From NCBI RefSeq assembly GCF_017310645.1, contig NZ_JAFLRH010000017.1, positions 124,001-188,000 on the forward strand: a stretch of DNA of 64,000 nucleotides, written 5' to 3'. The position numbers and the translations under genes are program-made. Below are positions 48,706-57,302 of this stretch, piece after piece. The notes under the pieces are model-generated. The model was not told the origin of the DNA, did no database searches, and worked only from the letters and a program-made list of their open reading frames with translations. Position 1 is the first letter of the stretch. Each line of letters opens with the position of its first letter. The DNA comes from Paradesulfitobacterium ferrireducens. GTDB taxonomy: Bacteria > Bacillota > Desulfitobacteriia > Desulfitobacteriales > Desulfitobacteriaceae.

Positions 48706-48734
48706 TTGACAAACACTAATATAGGTGTTACCAT
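48706..48734 (+). promoter_or_regulatory. sigma-A promoter of pdxS-pdxT
   Basis: TTGACA (48706-48711) and TACCAT (48729-48734), spacer 17 bases. A short GAATTCAGGAGT word of the spacer-repeat family lies just upstream (48681-48692). Confidence 0.75.
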
Positions 48735-48772
48735 GTCATTCGAAATCGAATTAGGCTTGAGGGGGAAGAAAA

Positions 48773-49657
48773 ATGGCGGAAGTAGGTTCATGGAAAGTTA
48801 AAACAGGATTAGCGGAAATGCTCAAAGGCGGAGTCATTATGGATGTGACTACCCCTGAACAGGCTAAAATCGCCGAGGAAGCAGGAGCTTGCGCGGTGAT
48901 GGCTTTAGAGAGAGTCCCGGCTGATATTAGAGCAGCGGGCGGTGTGGCCAGAATGGCTGACCCGAACGTCATCTTGCGCATTATGGACGCCGTGACCATT
49001 CCGGTCATGGCGAAAGCCAGAATCGGCCACTTTGTGGAAGCTCAGATTTTAGAAGCTTTGGGTGTGGACTACATTGACGAGAGTGAAGTATTGACACCGG
49101 CCGATGATCTTTACCATATTGATAAAAACCAATTCAAAGTACCTTTTGTGTGCGGTTCCCGTAATTTAGGAGAGGCACTGCGCCGGATCGGGGAAGGTGC
49201 GGCCATGATCCGTACCAAAGGAGAACCCGGCACCGGGAATGTGGTTGAAGCCGTAAGGCATATGCGCACGGTCATGAGTGAAATCCGGCAATTAACTACA
49301 ATGCCCAAGGAAGAATTAATGACGGCCGCAAAGAACATGGGAGCGCCTTATGATTTGGTACTATATGTAGCGGAGCACGGCAAGCTGCCGGTAGTAAACT
49401 TTGCGGCAGGCGGAATCTCGACCCCGGCGGATGCAGCCTTAATGATGCAGCTTGGAGTTGACGGAGTATTTGTAGGCTCCGGTATCTTCAAATCGTCTGA
49501 CCCCAAAGCCCGCGCAAAAGCGATTGTGCTGGCCACCACCCATTATAATGATCCCAAGACCTTGGCTGAGGTTTCCAAAGACTTGGGAGAGCCAATGCCC
49601 GGTTTAGAAATATCAACAATTTCAGCTAATGAGAGGATGCAGGATCGAGGTTGGTAA
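48773..49657 (+). CDS. pdxS: pyridoxal 5'-phosphate synthase lyase subunit
   Basis: The 294-residue PLP synthase subunit that makes PLP from ribose 5-phosphate, glyceraldehyde 3-phosphate and ammonia supplied by PdxT. Seen: [36 protein letters not shown], the lysine in [11 protein letters not shown] and the phosphate loop [27 protein letters not shown]. It overlaps no gene and is followed by pdxT after one base. Confidence 0.97.
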   Translation: MAEVGSWKVKTGLAEMLKGGVIMDVTTPEQAKIAEEAGACAVMALERVPADIRAAGGVARMADPNVILRIMDAVTIPVMAKARIGHFVEAQILEALGVDYIDESEVLTPADDLYHIDKNQFKVPFVCGSRNLGEALRRIGEGAAMIRTKGEPGTGNVVEAVRHMRTVMSEIRQLTTMPKEELMTAAKNMGAPYDLVLYVAEHGKLPVVNFAAGGISTPADAALMMQLGVDGVFVGSGIFKSSDPKARAKAIVLATTHYNDPKTLAEVSKDLGEPMPGLEISTISANERMQDRGW

Positions 49658-49658
49658 T

Positions 49659-50246
49659 ATGAAACGGCGCATCGGTGTCTTAGCCTTACAGGGAGCCTTT
49701 CGAGAACATCGGATCGCTTTGGAAAGTTTAGGAGCTGAAGTCGTAGAAGTACGCAAAAGCAGTGAATTGGATCAGATCGACGGCTTGATCATCCCGGGCG
49801 GTGAAAGCACGACCATGGGCAAACTGATGCAGGTGGACGGCCTGGGAGATAAAATCAAGGATTTAGCAGGCAAAGATCTACCGATCTTCGGCACCTGTGC
49901 CGGAATGATCATGATGAGCAAGAAAATTAGTAACAGCCAGCAGTATAGTTTGGAACTCATGGATGTGACGGCGGAACGAAATGCGTTTGGCCGCCAGATT
50001 GCCAGTTTTGAAACGGATCTTAACGTACCGGCCTTGGGATCAGAGCCGGTACGGGCTGTCTTTATCAGAGCTCCTTATATTAAAGATATCGCACCTAATG
50101 TAGGAATCTTAGCGGAATATGAGGGTAAAGTAGTTTTTGCCCGCCAGGGCAATATGATTGCCAGTGCTTTTCATCCGGAACTCACACCTGACCGGCGCGT
50201 CCATCAGTACTTCTTGGATATTGTCGAGGAATATGCCGGTAAGTAA
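49659..50246 (+). CDS. pdxT: pyridoxal 5'-phosphate synthase glutaminase subunit
   Basis: A 195-residue class I glutaminase: [23 protein letters not shown], catalytic Cys in FGTCAGMI (about 79) and the His-x-Glu in [10 protein letters not shown]. It channels ammonia to PdxS. ATG at 49659 is one base after pdxS. Confidence 0.97.
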   Translation: MKRRIGVLALQGAFREHRIALESLGAEVVEVRKSSELDQIDGLIIPGGESTTMGKLMQVDGLGDKIKDLAGKDLPIFGTCAGMIMMSKKISNSQQYSLELMDVTAERNAFGRQIASFETDLNVPALGSEPVRAVFIRAPYIKDIAPNVGILAEYEGKVVFARQGNMIASAFHPELTPDRRVHQYFLDIVEEYAGK

Positions 50247-50272
50247 GGCTAGGAGCATGGGGGGACTTTCCA

Positions 50273-51538
50273 GTGTTGGATCTTAAATTCGTACGCTCAA
50301 ATCCTGAAGTTGTGAAAGAAGCTTTGGTTAAACGCAATTCAACGCTTAAGCTGGATCATTTCTTGCGTCAGGAAGAAGAACGTCGTAAAGTCCTGTTTGA
50401 AGTGGAACAGCTGAAGGCCCGCCGCAATCAGGTATCGGAAGAAGTCGGCCGCCTAAAGAAAAAAGGAGAAGCAGCAGATTCCTTAATCCTTGAAATGCGG
50501 GACGTCGGCCAGCAAATTAAGGCTTTGGAGGACCAGCTCAGCCAGATTGAACAAGGGATGGAAGCTGTTCTGTATGAGATCCCGAATATCCCTCATGCTT
50601 CAGTACCGGTAGGAGCGGATGAAAGAGCCAATGTTCCGGTCCGGACTTGGGGCACTCCCCGCAAGTTCGACTTTGAGCCTGCACCTCACTATGATCTGGG
50701 AGAAAGCCTTGATATCTTAGATTTTGCCCGTGCCGGGAAAGTAACGGGTGCCCGTTTTACCTTCTATAAAGGCCTGGGCGCCAAGCTGGAACGAGCCTTA
50801 ATTTCGTTTATGCTCGACCGGCACACAGCCAAAGGATATCTTGAAATTCTTCCTCCCTATATGGTAAACCGTGCTTCTATGGTCGGTACCGGACAGCTTC
50901 CGAAATTCGAGGAGGACGCCTTTAAGGTAATGGGAACAGATTATTTCCTCATTCCTACGGCTGAAGTTCCGGTGACCAATCTGTACCGGGACGAAATCCT
51001 GGACGGGCAGAAACTCCCGCTTTATCACTGCGCCTATAGCGCCTGCTTCCGGGCGGAAGCAGGTTCGGCGGGCCGGGATACCCGGGGTCTGATCCGCCAG
51101 CACCAGTTTAACAAAGTGGAATTGGTGAAATTCAGCCTGCCCGAAAACTCGTATGAGGAACTGGAGAAACTCACCCGGGATGCGGAGAGCATCCTCCAGG
51201 AGCTTGAGCTTCCCTACCGTGTGATGGCCCTGTCCACCGGTGATTTAGGTTTTAGCTCAGCCAAGACTTATGATCTCGAAGTGTGGCTTCCGAGCTTCAA
51301 AACTTACCGCGAGATTTCATCTTGCAGCAATTTTGAAGACTTCCAAGCCCGCCGCGCCAATATCCGCTTTAGACGTGAGCCTAAAGGGAAACCGGAATTT
51401 GTCCATACTCTAAACGGCAGCGGTTTAGCCATCGGCCGCACGGTGGCCGCAATTCTGGAGAATTACCAGGACAGAGACGGCCGCGTGCTTGTCCCTAAGG
51501 CGTTGCAGCCGTATATGGGCGTGGAGGTTATCGGGTGA
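50273..51538 (+). CDS. serS: serine--tRNA ligase
   Basis: A 421-residue class II synthetase: the N-terminal coiled-coil arm (residues about 30-100) that reads the long variable arm of tRNA-Ser, then motif 2 ([27 protein letters not shown]) and motif 3 ([20 protein letters not shown]). Starts GTG at 50273 or TTG at 50276, with GGGGGGA upstream. No T-box leader is seen in the 26-base gap after pdxT. Confidence 0.96.
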   Translation: MLDLKFVRSNPEVVKEALVKRNSTLKLDHFLRQEEERRKVLFEVEQLKARRNQVSEEVGRLKKKGEAADSLILEMRDVGQQIKALEDQLSQIEQGMEAVLYEIPNIPHASVPVGADERANVPVRTWGTPRKFDFEPAPHYDLGESLDILDFARAGKVTGARFTFYKGLGAKLERALISFMLDRHTAKGYLEILPPYMVNRASMVGTGQLPKFEEDAFKVMGTDYFLIPTAEVPVTNLYRDEILDGQKLPLYHCAYSACFRAEAGSAGRDTRGLIRQHQFNKVELVKFSLPENSYEELEKLTRDAESILQELELPYRVMALSTGDLGFSSAKTYDLEVWLPSFKTYREISSCSNFEDFQARRANIRFRREPKGKPEFVHTLNGSGLAIGRTVAAILENYQDRDGRVLVPKALQPYMGVEVIG

Positions 51539-51540
51539 TT

Positions 51541-51612
51541 CTGAAGGGCCAGAATTCAGGAGTCAGGAGTTCAGGAGTCAGGAGTCAGAATTCGAGAATT
51601 CGGAATTCAGAA
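51541..51612. repeat. GAATTCAGGAGTCAGGAGTC repeat cluster
   Basis: AGAATTCAGGAGTCAGGAGT, then TCAGGAGTCAGGAGTCAGAATTC-like and GAATTCGGAATTCAGAAT words lie directly after serS. They are the densest copy of the spacer-repeat family in the window. The remaining gap to the tRNA promoter (51613-51745) has no gene. Confidence 0.85.
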
Positions 51613-51745
51613 TACCCGGAGAATATGCTTCCCAGTAATTTACCAACTCCTTGCAAGAGAAGTTGGATTAAGGTATTGTCAGTAATTTTGTTAATGTGCT
51701 AATAAAGCAATGGATTATCTGTAAAAATGTGTTAAAATATGTTTA

Positions 51746-51774
51746 TTGTCAGCCGTAAAAATATATGTTATACT
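51746..51774 (+). promoter_or_regulatory. promoter of tRNA-Ser/tRNA-Arg
   Basis: TTGTCA (51746-51751) and TATACT (51769-51774), spacer 17 bases. CCGTAAAAA and TTTTTACGG form an inverted repeat across the promoter. Confidence 0.75.
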
Positions 51775-51795
51775 TTTTTACGGTTGTCTCATCAT

Positions 51796-51884
51796 GGAGG
51801 GGTGTCCGAGTGGTTTAAGGAGCTGGTCTTGAAAACCAGTGACTCCGCAAGGGGCCGTGGGTTCGAATCCCACCCCCTCCGCCA
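51796..51884 (+). tRNA. tRNA-Ser (UGA)
   Basis: An 89-base tRNA with long variable arm and CCA; acceptor GGAGGGG/CCCCTCC, anticodon loop CTTGAAA, anticodon TGA. It follows serS. Confidence 0.95.
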
Positions 51885-51893
51885 TTTTATCTT

Positions 51894-51972
51894 GGCCTCG
51901 TAGCTCAGGTGGATAGAGCGGGGGTTTCCTAAACCCTGTCTTGCGGGGGTTCGAGTCCTCCCGGGGCCACCA
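51894..51972 (+). tRNA. tRNA-Arg (CCU)
   Basis: Acceptor GGCCTCG/CGGGGCC, anticodon loop TTCCTAA with anticodon CCT, T arm GGTTCGAGTCC, encoded CCA. It lies 9 bases after tRNA-Ser. Confidence 0.93.
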
Positions 51973-52058
51973 TTTTGAGAATCAATTGATTAGTACGTTT
52001 GATTAGTACGTTGCCGAAAGTATTACCTTTGATCCTTTGATAGTCCACGAGGTATTAG

Positions 52059-52505
52059 ATGGTTCACCAAGACTGGATGCGCCTGGCCTTTGAACAGGCT
52101 CAAATTGCTTTTGAGTTAGGCGAAGTCCCGATTGGGGCTGTTGTCGTTCAAGATGGCAAAGTAATAAGCTCTGCTCATAATGAAAAGGAGCAGCGGCAAG
52201 ACCCTACTGCCCATGCGGAAATATTGGCGATCCAGAGAGCTGTGGAAGTTTTGGGCTCGTGGAGACTGTCCGATGCCACCCTCTATGTTACGCTTGAGCC
52301 ATGTCCCATGTGTGCTGGAGCCATAATTCAAGCGCGCTTGCAGCGTTTGGTTTATGGGGCGGCAGACTTAAAAGGCGGCGCTGTGGGCTCAGTTATGAAT
52401 GTTCTTGATATCAATCGCTGGAATCACCGGGCTGAAGTCATCGCCGGGGTCATGGAAGCAGAGTGCTCCCAGATTCTTAGGGACTTTTTCGTTAAACGCC
52501 GCTGA
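52059..52505 (+). CDS. tadA: tRNA-specific adenosine deaminase TadA
   Basis: A 148-residue zinc deaminase that makes inosine-34 in tRNA-Arg(ACG). The zinc site is HAEILAIQ (catalytic Glu) and PCPMCAGA; the C-terminus carries the tRNA-binding helix (AEVIAGVMEAECSQILRDFFVKRR). Last backbone gene before the accessory zone. Confidence 0.95.
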   Translation: MVHQDWMRLAFEQAQIAFELGEVPIGAVVVQDGKVISSAHNEKEQRQDPTAHAEILAIQRAVEVLGSWRLSDATLYVTLEPCPMCAGAIIQARLQRLVYGAADLKGGAVGSVMNVLDINRWNHRAEVIAGVMEAECSQILRDFFVKRR

Positions 52506-52533
52506 GTTTCAGCGTTATTTACTAAATAATTTT

Positions 52534-52575
52534 GGAGAGATGGCTGAGTTGGTCGAAGGCGCTCGACTCGAAATC
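52534..52575 (+). pseudogene. 5' half of a disrupted tRNA-Ser (CGA)
   Basis: GGAGAGATGGCTGAGTTGG, D arm, and CTCGACTCGAAATC are the first half of a canonical tRNA-Ser(CGA) up to the start of the 3' anticodon stem. From 52576 the sequence is unrelated: no variable arm, T arm or acceptor 3' strand. The break inside the anticodon arm is typical of integration into a tRNA gene. Confidence 0.85.
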
Positions 52576-52724
52576 AAATCGATCAAATGTCCGACCGTTC
52601 GACACAAATCCGCATGAAATCAGGCTTTGTGAGCGTCTGATGTGCGAAATTTTTTCGCAAATGCTAACACTTTGCACACAGTTTTCTAAAAAGCGTTTTT
52701 CCGCTTAAGCGGTTAAACATATAC

Positions 52725-52813
52725 GGAGGGGTATCGAAGTGGTCATAACGGGGCTGACTCGAAATCAGTTTGCGAGCAATCGCACGCGGGTTCGAATCCC
52801 GCCCCCTCCGCCA
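52725..52813 (+). tRNA. tRNA-Ser (CGA), complete
   Basis: An 89-base tRNA with anticodon loop CTCGAAA (CGA), acceptor GGAGGGG/CCCCTCC, long variable arm and CCA. Its body (ATCGAAGTGGTCATAACGGG) differs strongly from the broken copy upstream, so it is not a duplicate. It shares only GACTCGAAATCA with it. It may have come with the mobile element and replaced the lost gene. Confidence 0.93.
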
Positions 52814-52822
52814 TTTGACATT

Positions 52823-53107
52823 TCACAGCGACATGGAACCAAACACCATGCCGCTGTTTTGTTCTCTGTTCATATATGATTCCATCAACTCCTGGTGCTT
52901 TTGTGAATGCCGTGCGATGCGCTGACCTTCAGGACTGACCAGATACTCCGCCAACGACTCCTTGGAGATAAGATTTTTGCCATAATAATTTACCGCTTGT
53001 ATTTTTCCGTCCGCCGCCCAGTTGTTGATGGTGGTGTCGTTATAGCCTGTCAGATCTGCTGCCTGTTTGGTGGTCAGCATATCCGGCTCGTCCGCCCATT
53101 CCTCCAT
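52823..53107 (-). pseudogene. HTH (excisionase-like) protein, 5'-truncated
   Basis: About 94 codons read MEEWADEPDMLTTKQAADLT, then a winged HTH region (TTINNWAADGKIQAV) and SKESLAEYLVSPEGQRIARH. Proteins with this module in clostridial mobile elements have a longer N-terminal domain. Here the reading frame beyond 53107 lies on the other strand of a different gene fragment and there is no ribosome site, so the 5' part appears lost. Confidence 0.6.
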
Positions 53108-53113
53108 GCAGGC

Positions 53114-53353
53114 ATGCGCTACCGTGTGACCTTCGGTACGCCGACCCAGCTTATTTGGGAGCCGGAAAATCTGCTGGCCGTGCTGAAGCTGAGCTATACC
53201 CTCTCGATTACAGATCCCGTAAACCCGCTCAAAATATGTAAGCACTGTAGAGAAGCGTATTACAATCCGAACTCCCGCAGTGAATTCTGTTCGGTCAAGT
53301 GCCGGAACCACTACAATGTGCGGGCGTTTCGGGAAAGAAATAAAGAAAATTGA
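53114..53353 (+). pseudogene. DUF6076-like zinc-finger protein, C-terminal fragment
   Basis: About 79 codons read VTFGTPTQLIWEPENLLAVL ... ICKHCREAYY and SEFCSVKCRNHYNVRAFRER. The C-x2-C...C-x3-C pattern followed by RNHYNV is the C-terminal zinc finger of DUF6076-type proteins found in clostridial mobile elements. The N-terminal part is missing. It is joined head to head with the truncated HTH fragment at about 53110. Confidence 0.6.
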
Positions 53354-53622
53354 AGATTTATATGAAAAAGCAGACCTTTATGTAGGTTAGTTTTTTGCGT
53401 GTTCATGTATATTTTTTATTATATTTGACTATTTGTACTGCATATTTCAAAATTAAAATAACTAACAGTTCTTAAGCCATTTGTCTTAAGCCATTTGTCT
53501 TGTACTGCGGAGTCGAAAGAAGTATAATGTAATTGGATTTTTATGGGATATTACCAGTGGCTTGTTGTAACTACAAAACAGAAGATTTTCTGTATATAAG
53601 ATTGTTTCAAGAAGATGACGCT

Positions 53623-54471
53623 ATGGAAAGCTTCGAACATTATGTATATAAAACTGAGGTTAATTGGTCTTTGCTAACCGAAGGCCTTACTTTGCCTGTC
53701 GAAAATCAAGTAATCTTCGCAAGAAACATGGGAAAGTTTCTGCAACGAGGAGAATCTAAACCAATAAACATCTACCTTAATGGAAGAAGATATACAGCAC
53801 AAATACGAAATGTCAATTTTGATACAAGATTTAAAAGAATCAAAGATACTCTTCAGATTCGATATCCTCGCAACGGTAACTTGGCAAGAGCACTGCAATC
53901 CAGTTTCTTAAAAAGTTATAATTTTATCATGCTTCAGAGAGAAATGCGTCCCAAAGGAGACCGCGTCATGATAAAATTACCTGAATATTTTAAGGAGTAT
54001 CTTGCTATCTATACAACTGAATATGAAGACTCCTACATTTTTGAAGCAATCACGGCTGATGATATTCTCTTGCTGAAACAGGTGGTTGAGAATCAATCAG
54101 AGCGCGTTTTAGAATCTAATTTCAATTTTGATATCGTAGATAAAGGTTCTACAATTCTTGAAGATGAACGGGTCGTTAGAATTCGAAAGCTGAATAGAAA
54201 AATAGGCGACAATCTCAAACTGCTTTACGATTATCGGTGTCAAATCTGTGGAAAGTTTATCGGAGAAGGATATGGAGCACATGTCATAGAGGCGCATCAC
54301 ATCGATTATTTTGTAAAAAGTTTAAATAACGATGCAAGTAATCAACTTATTGTGTGCCCGAATCATCACTGTATTATCCACGAGGTAAATCCGGTTTTCG
54401 ATAGAAAAAAACTGATTTATCTATACCCAAACGGAATGCAAGAAGGTTTGGTAATTAATAAGCATCTGTAG
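53623..54471 (+). CDS. HNH endonuclease
   Basis: A protein of 282 residues from ATG 53623 (312 from an upstream TTG at 53533). The C-terminal HNH domain is CQICGKFIGEGYGAHVIEAH with HHIDYF and CPNHHCIIH, providing the zinc knuckle CxxC...CxxH and the catalytic histidine. The N-terminal 160 residues (ENQVIFARNMGKFLQRGESK) look like the DNA-recognition domain of MrcB/restriction-type HNH proteins; this is a guess. The gene is clearly richer in AT than its neighbours, a sign of transfer, and has no methylase beside it. Confidence 0.75.
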   Translation: MESFEHYVYKTEVNWSLLTEGLTLPVENQVIFARNMGKFLQRGESKPINIYLNGRRYTAQIRNVNFDTRFKRIKDTLQIRYPRNGNLARALQSSFLKSYNFIMLQREMRPKGDRVMIKLPEYFKEYLAIYTTEYEDSYIFEAITADDILLLKQVVENQSERVLESNFNFDIVDKGSTILEDERVVRIRKLNRKIGDNLKLLYDYRCQICGKFIGEGYGAHVIEAHHIDYFVKSLNNDASNQLIVCPNHHCIIHEVNPVFDRKKLIYLYPNGMQEGLVINKHL

Positions 54472-54489
54472 ATGTAATTAAGTTTGATC

Positions 54490-54594
54490 AACATTCTGAA
54501 TACACTTTTTTATATGACGGGTGTTCTGATTGCAGCCAAAGAGCTGATCCGGACACTCGTCAGTTGTTTTCAAAGGAGGCAACCAAATGAATAA
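54490..54594 (+). pseudogene. 3' fragment of a small mobile-element membrane protein
   Basis: The frame reads NILNTLFYMTGVLIAAKELIR, then TLVSCFQRRQPNE, and overlaps the start of the DUF6550 gene by 8 bases, as expected in an element operon. A 26-codon frame begins at ATG 54514 but the upstream part is missing or not recognisable. Confidence 0.45.
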
Positions 54595-55486
54595 GGTTAT
54601 TAGCGCCGACATTGCCATTACCGCTTGTGTCATCCTGTGTGCCGCTGTGTGGCCTCGGAGTTACGAAAGCAGGGATGTACCCGCTGAAACGGTTAAAACC
54701 GGCGTAAACACCAAAATTGCGGCGAAACCGGGGGAAGTTCCACAGCTTATTATTTCTGTCGAAAATAATGCCCCAGAGCCGGAGCCTGCAGTCGAAATTG
54801 AGCCGATAAAACAGGCTGCACCAGTAATAGTTGATAGCTCCGAGTTATCCCAGCCCGCTAAGTCAGCATCGAAGTCAATTTCACTGCCTGTGCAGCCATC
54901 AGCCGATCTCAAGCCCGGCTCAAAGACTGTCATTGACGATAAGCCGTATATATGGATTCCCGGCTTCGGCTGGATTGAAGATCATTGCGGCGGAAGTGTA
55001 GGAATTACAGTTAACGGAGAAGGTGACATCAATAAGCAGGTTGGCGGTATGGGTGGCGGTACGACAGTCGGCAACCCCGGCGATGAGCTGACTGGACATA
55101 AAGTGGGCATCATGGGCGGCGGTACAGTCGCAGAAGATATGTACGAGAACGGCAATAAAATCGACATAATAGGCGGCGATGACTCTCATTCTGAAAAATC
55201 AGCCTCTCCGACGGTTGAACTGCCGGAATCGGAAGGCGAGGCCATATACATAGAGTTCATGGAAAAACCCAAAAAAACAGTACCCCTCCGGATTATAAGC
55301 CAAATACAGTCCCGCCTGGTCAATAGCCTCAAAATTGCGAAAGCAGGGGCATCACAAAAATCTTCGCCAACTGACATATCCCTTCGCGTTGATACGAAAA
55401 CTACATTCCCAGAGGGTATTGTTGCTTACTTCATCGGCAAAATTGATTATGGTTTCTTTTGGCGAGTAAGGCACACCCCAGCCTAA
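54587..55486 (+). CDS. DUF6550 mobile-element protein with frameshifted C-terminus
   Basis: Of 299 residues, 1-228 match the DUF6550 type of clostridial integrative elements: an N-terminal hydrophobic anchor (AITACVILCAAVWP), a long Pro/Glu/Ala linker, the motif KPYIWIPGFGWIEDHCGGS, repeated MGGGT and MYENGNKIDIIGG units, then GEAIYIEFMEKP. After the A7 run at 55271-55277 the reading frame changes. With one extra A it would read KKNSTPPDYKPNTVPPGQ and stop at 55324-55326, the expected family end. The visible frame therefore ends in a 70-residue nonsense tail. A real mutation or a sequencing error in the A run would explain it. Confidence 0.7.
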   Translation: MNKVISADIAITACVILCAAVWPRSYESRDVPAETVKTGVNTKIAAKPGEVPQLIISVENNAPEPEPAVEIEPIKQAAPVIVDSSELSQPAKSASKSISLPVQPSADLKPGSKTVIDDKPYIWIPGFGWIEDHCGGSVGITVNGEGDINKQVGGMGGGTTVGNPGDELTGHKVGIMGGGTVAEDMYENGNKIDIIGGDDSHSEKSASPTVELPESEGEAIYIEFMEKPKKTVPLRIISQIQSRLVNSLKIAKAGASQKSSPTDISLRVDTKTTFPEGIVAYFIGKIDYGFFWRVRHTPA

Positions 55487-55547
55487 AATGCTGGTCAGCA
55501 GTAAAATAAATCATAATAAACCACCACACTTTCATAAATGCGCAAAC

Positions 55548-56189
55548 TCATTCAAAAAGGTTCTCCATCTTGCAGCCTAATGCTTGTGCCAGGCTATGCA
55601 GTGAGGCTGCCTGTGCCTTGTTGATATCGTTCTGTCTCTGCTCATAGAGCTGGATCATGCGCAGGGCAACACCTGAAGCTTTGGAAAGTTCCTTCTGTGA
55701 AAGTCCTCGAGCTTTTCGTAATCGGCTTAAATTAGTTTCGCTTATATTTTTACTCTCTGTTAAGAGTTCATCGACTGTGGAAACAAACTTATTAATGTCG
55801 GCTTCATGAAGAGTGGGGTACATCCGCAGTAGTTCAGTAAAAGGTAATACTTTATGGATTTCCTCAAAGCTGTGTCCGGAATACCACTGATAATATGCCA
55901 GCGCCCAGCCTGCCCAATAAATCGGAGAACGGTCAAAACGTGGTGTAGGAGCGGTTTCTACTGACTGGCCAGTTGTAATAAAAACGACCTCACGAGCAAG
56001 CTCAACCCCACTTTTTCCGGCAATATATTTTGGGTTACCGCGACCAAATTCATCGACAAGCCCAGACTGCAGGAAGAGCATGAAAAATTCATCGGGCTCA
56101 TATTTAAGGTCAAAAACCGCATAATCCATCATAGCCGCAAGGGTTTTTTGTGCTTTATTCAGGTAGGATTCTTTGTATGCGTGGGTCAT
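55548..56189 (-). CDS. HTH antitoxin-like protein paired with DUF3990
   Basis: A 213-residue protein. The N-terminal part begins AQKTLAAMMDYAVFDLKYEP and is of the type (DUF3791-related) that occurs with DUF3990; residues 155-213 form a Cro/C1-type HTH (LRKARGLSQKELSKASGVALRMIQLYEQRQND). It overlaps the DUF3990 gene upstream by 35 bases, so the two are translationally coupled. It is the likely antitoxin and autorepressor; the operators before the operon support this. Inferred from context. Confidence 0.75.
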   Translation of the reverse strand: MTHAYKESYLNKAQKTLAAMMDYAVFDLKYEPDEFFMLFLQSGLVDEFGRGNPKYIAGKSGVELAREVVFITTGQSVETAPTPRFDRSPIYWAGWALAYYQWYSGHSFEEIHKVLPFTELLRMYPTLHEADINKFVSTVDELLTESKNISETNLSRLRKARGLSQKELSKASGVALRMIQLYEQRQNDINKAQAASLHSLAQALGCKMENLFE

Positions 56190-56844
56190 CGTTTTTCATC
56201 TCCTCTCTGAGGATATCCAGTACAAACAGGTCTCCTTTCAGCGTCTTAAGGTCTTTTTTCTTGCTTTGATATGCCTGACGGGCAATGTTATCTCTGCTCA
56301 TCCGTTTAATATGATATTCCTGATAACTTGCTACCTCGTATCCTTCAAAACTAATTTGTTTAAATGCTTTTGGAGAAATCAATACCACTTGCTCCCCAAG
56401 AGCCCCAAGGCGCATAGCCTCATCCAAATCACGCAAGGAGAGTGCGCCGCTGACAAAATCCTCCGCAAAAGAGAAATAGGAATCATCGGCCCGATATCCT
56501 ATAATCAAATCCTTCCCTTTTATGTCGGGCATAAAGGTCTGTATGATATACTCACGTGCTTGTAGTGCAAGTGCCGCAGATAGATCGAATGTACGGTTTT
56601 GCAACAGCAGCGCCAGCCAATTCAGGATGTGATAGCTGCCATCGGAAAGGTTCAACAAATCAAGACCTTCGGTATTTAGAATGTACTTATTGGCGAAACC
56701 GTCCTTCTGTGTGGGACAGGCCCATTCTTTTGCCAGATCCAGGCTTTCGGTGCAATAAAATCCCTGCCCATAATCGTTATAAGGCTTACCTTCACCGAGC
56801 TCGGGATGCTTCACGATTTGAGGCGAGCCATGATATATGATCAC
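56155..56844 (-). CDS. DUF3990 protein, ADP-ribosyltransferase-like toxin candidate
   Basis: A 229-residue protein with the DUF3990 start MIIYHGSPQIVKHPEL, then YNDYGQGFYCTESLDLAKEW. DUF3990 is placed in the ADP-ribosyltransferase superfamily; the H-Y-E triad would be H5, Y30 and E151 (GALGEQVVLI), an inference from motif spacing. It would be the toxin of a toxin-antitoxin pair with the HTH gene. Start is GTG at 56844 with GAGGAGG 8 bases upstream. The promoter carries two inverted-repeat operators. Confidence 0.78.
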   Translation of the reverse strand: MIIYHGSPQIVKHPELGEGKPYNDYGQGFYCTESLDLAKEWACPTQKDGFANKYILNTEGLDLLNLSDGSYHILNWLALLLQNRTFDLSAALALQAREYIIQTFMPDIKGKDLIIGYRADDSYFSFAEDFVSGALSLRDLDEAMRLGALGEQVVLISPKAFKQISFEGYEVASYQEYHIKRMSRDNIARQAYQSKKKDLKTLKGDLFVLDILREEMKNDDPRIQRILPE

Positions 56845-56867
56845 AATGAATTCCTCCTCACAGATAG

Positions 56868-56929
56868 TATCGTCATAACGATAGTTTCTTATACAATCTC
56901 AGCATATCGTTAGAGCGATACTTTGTCAA
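56868..56929 (-). promoter_or_regulatory. promoter and two operators of the DUF3990-HTH pair
   Basis: TTGACA (56924-56929), 17-base spacer and TATGCT (56901-56906). TATCGTTAGAGCGATA (56905-56920) fills the spacer and TATCGTCATAACGATA (56868-56883) lies downstream of the start point. The pair of TATCGT-n4-ACGATA palindromes fits autorepression by the HTH protein. Confidence 0.8.
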
Positions 56930-57059
56930 CTAAAATCAGTGCTTACTGTCAATTCGCTCACACCATGCTATCAACAAGGACGGCTCGATTCTGAATCACA
57001 TTATTTTTTATATAACTTGGTGTAAAAAATCGCATTTTTATATTCGCTCATTCTAACAC

Positions 57060-57108
57060 TGATTCTAATACATTCTAACCATTCTCGTCAGAGAATGTGT
57101 TAGAATCA
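57060..57108. repeat. 17-bp inverted repeat
   Basis: TGATTCTAATACATTCT and AGAATGTGTTAGAATCA pair with one mismatch around a 15-base loop. It has no U tract, so it is not a plain terminator. Around it (56930-57302) I see nothing else but the Phd promoter. Confidence 0.7.
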
Positions 57109-57302
57109 CTTATTCAGTCTTTAGTCCTGTGCAAAGATTCATAATGTTACCAATGGCAGGCCTATGCAAAACATAAAACAAGTGAATGATGTGATTGGAG
57201 TGTGGCTGTGATGGACTGAATATTGAAACACTTCTGAGCTATATTTTAGTAAAATTGTATATAATAATGCTATAATGATGTACATGAAGGGAGGCGACAA
57301 TA

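Noticed and set aside
48595..48801. A + strand frame overlapping the end of gyrA
   Set aside because: It spans the gyrA tail, a spacer repeat and the pdxS promoter; no ribosome site is present.
50247..50272. A T-box leader for serS
   Set aside because: The gap is only 26 bases and serS follows pdxT in one run.
52907..53113. N-terminal extension of the DUF6076 fragment
   Set aside because: It is antisense to the HTH fragment, which has the recognisable protein sequence there.
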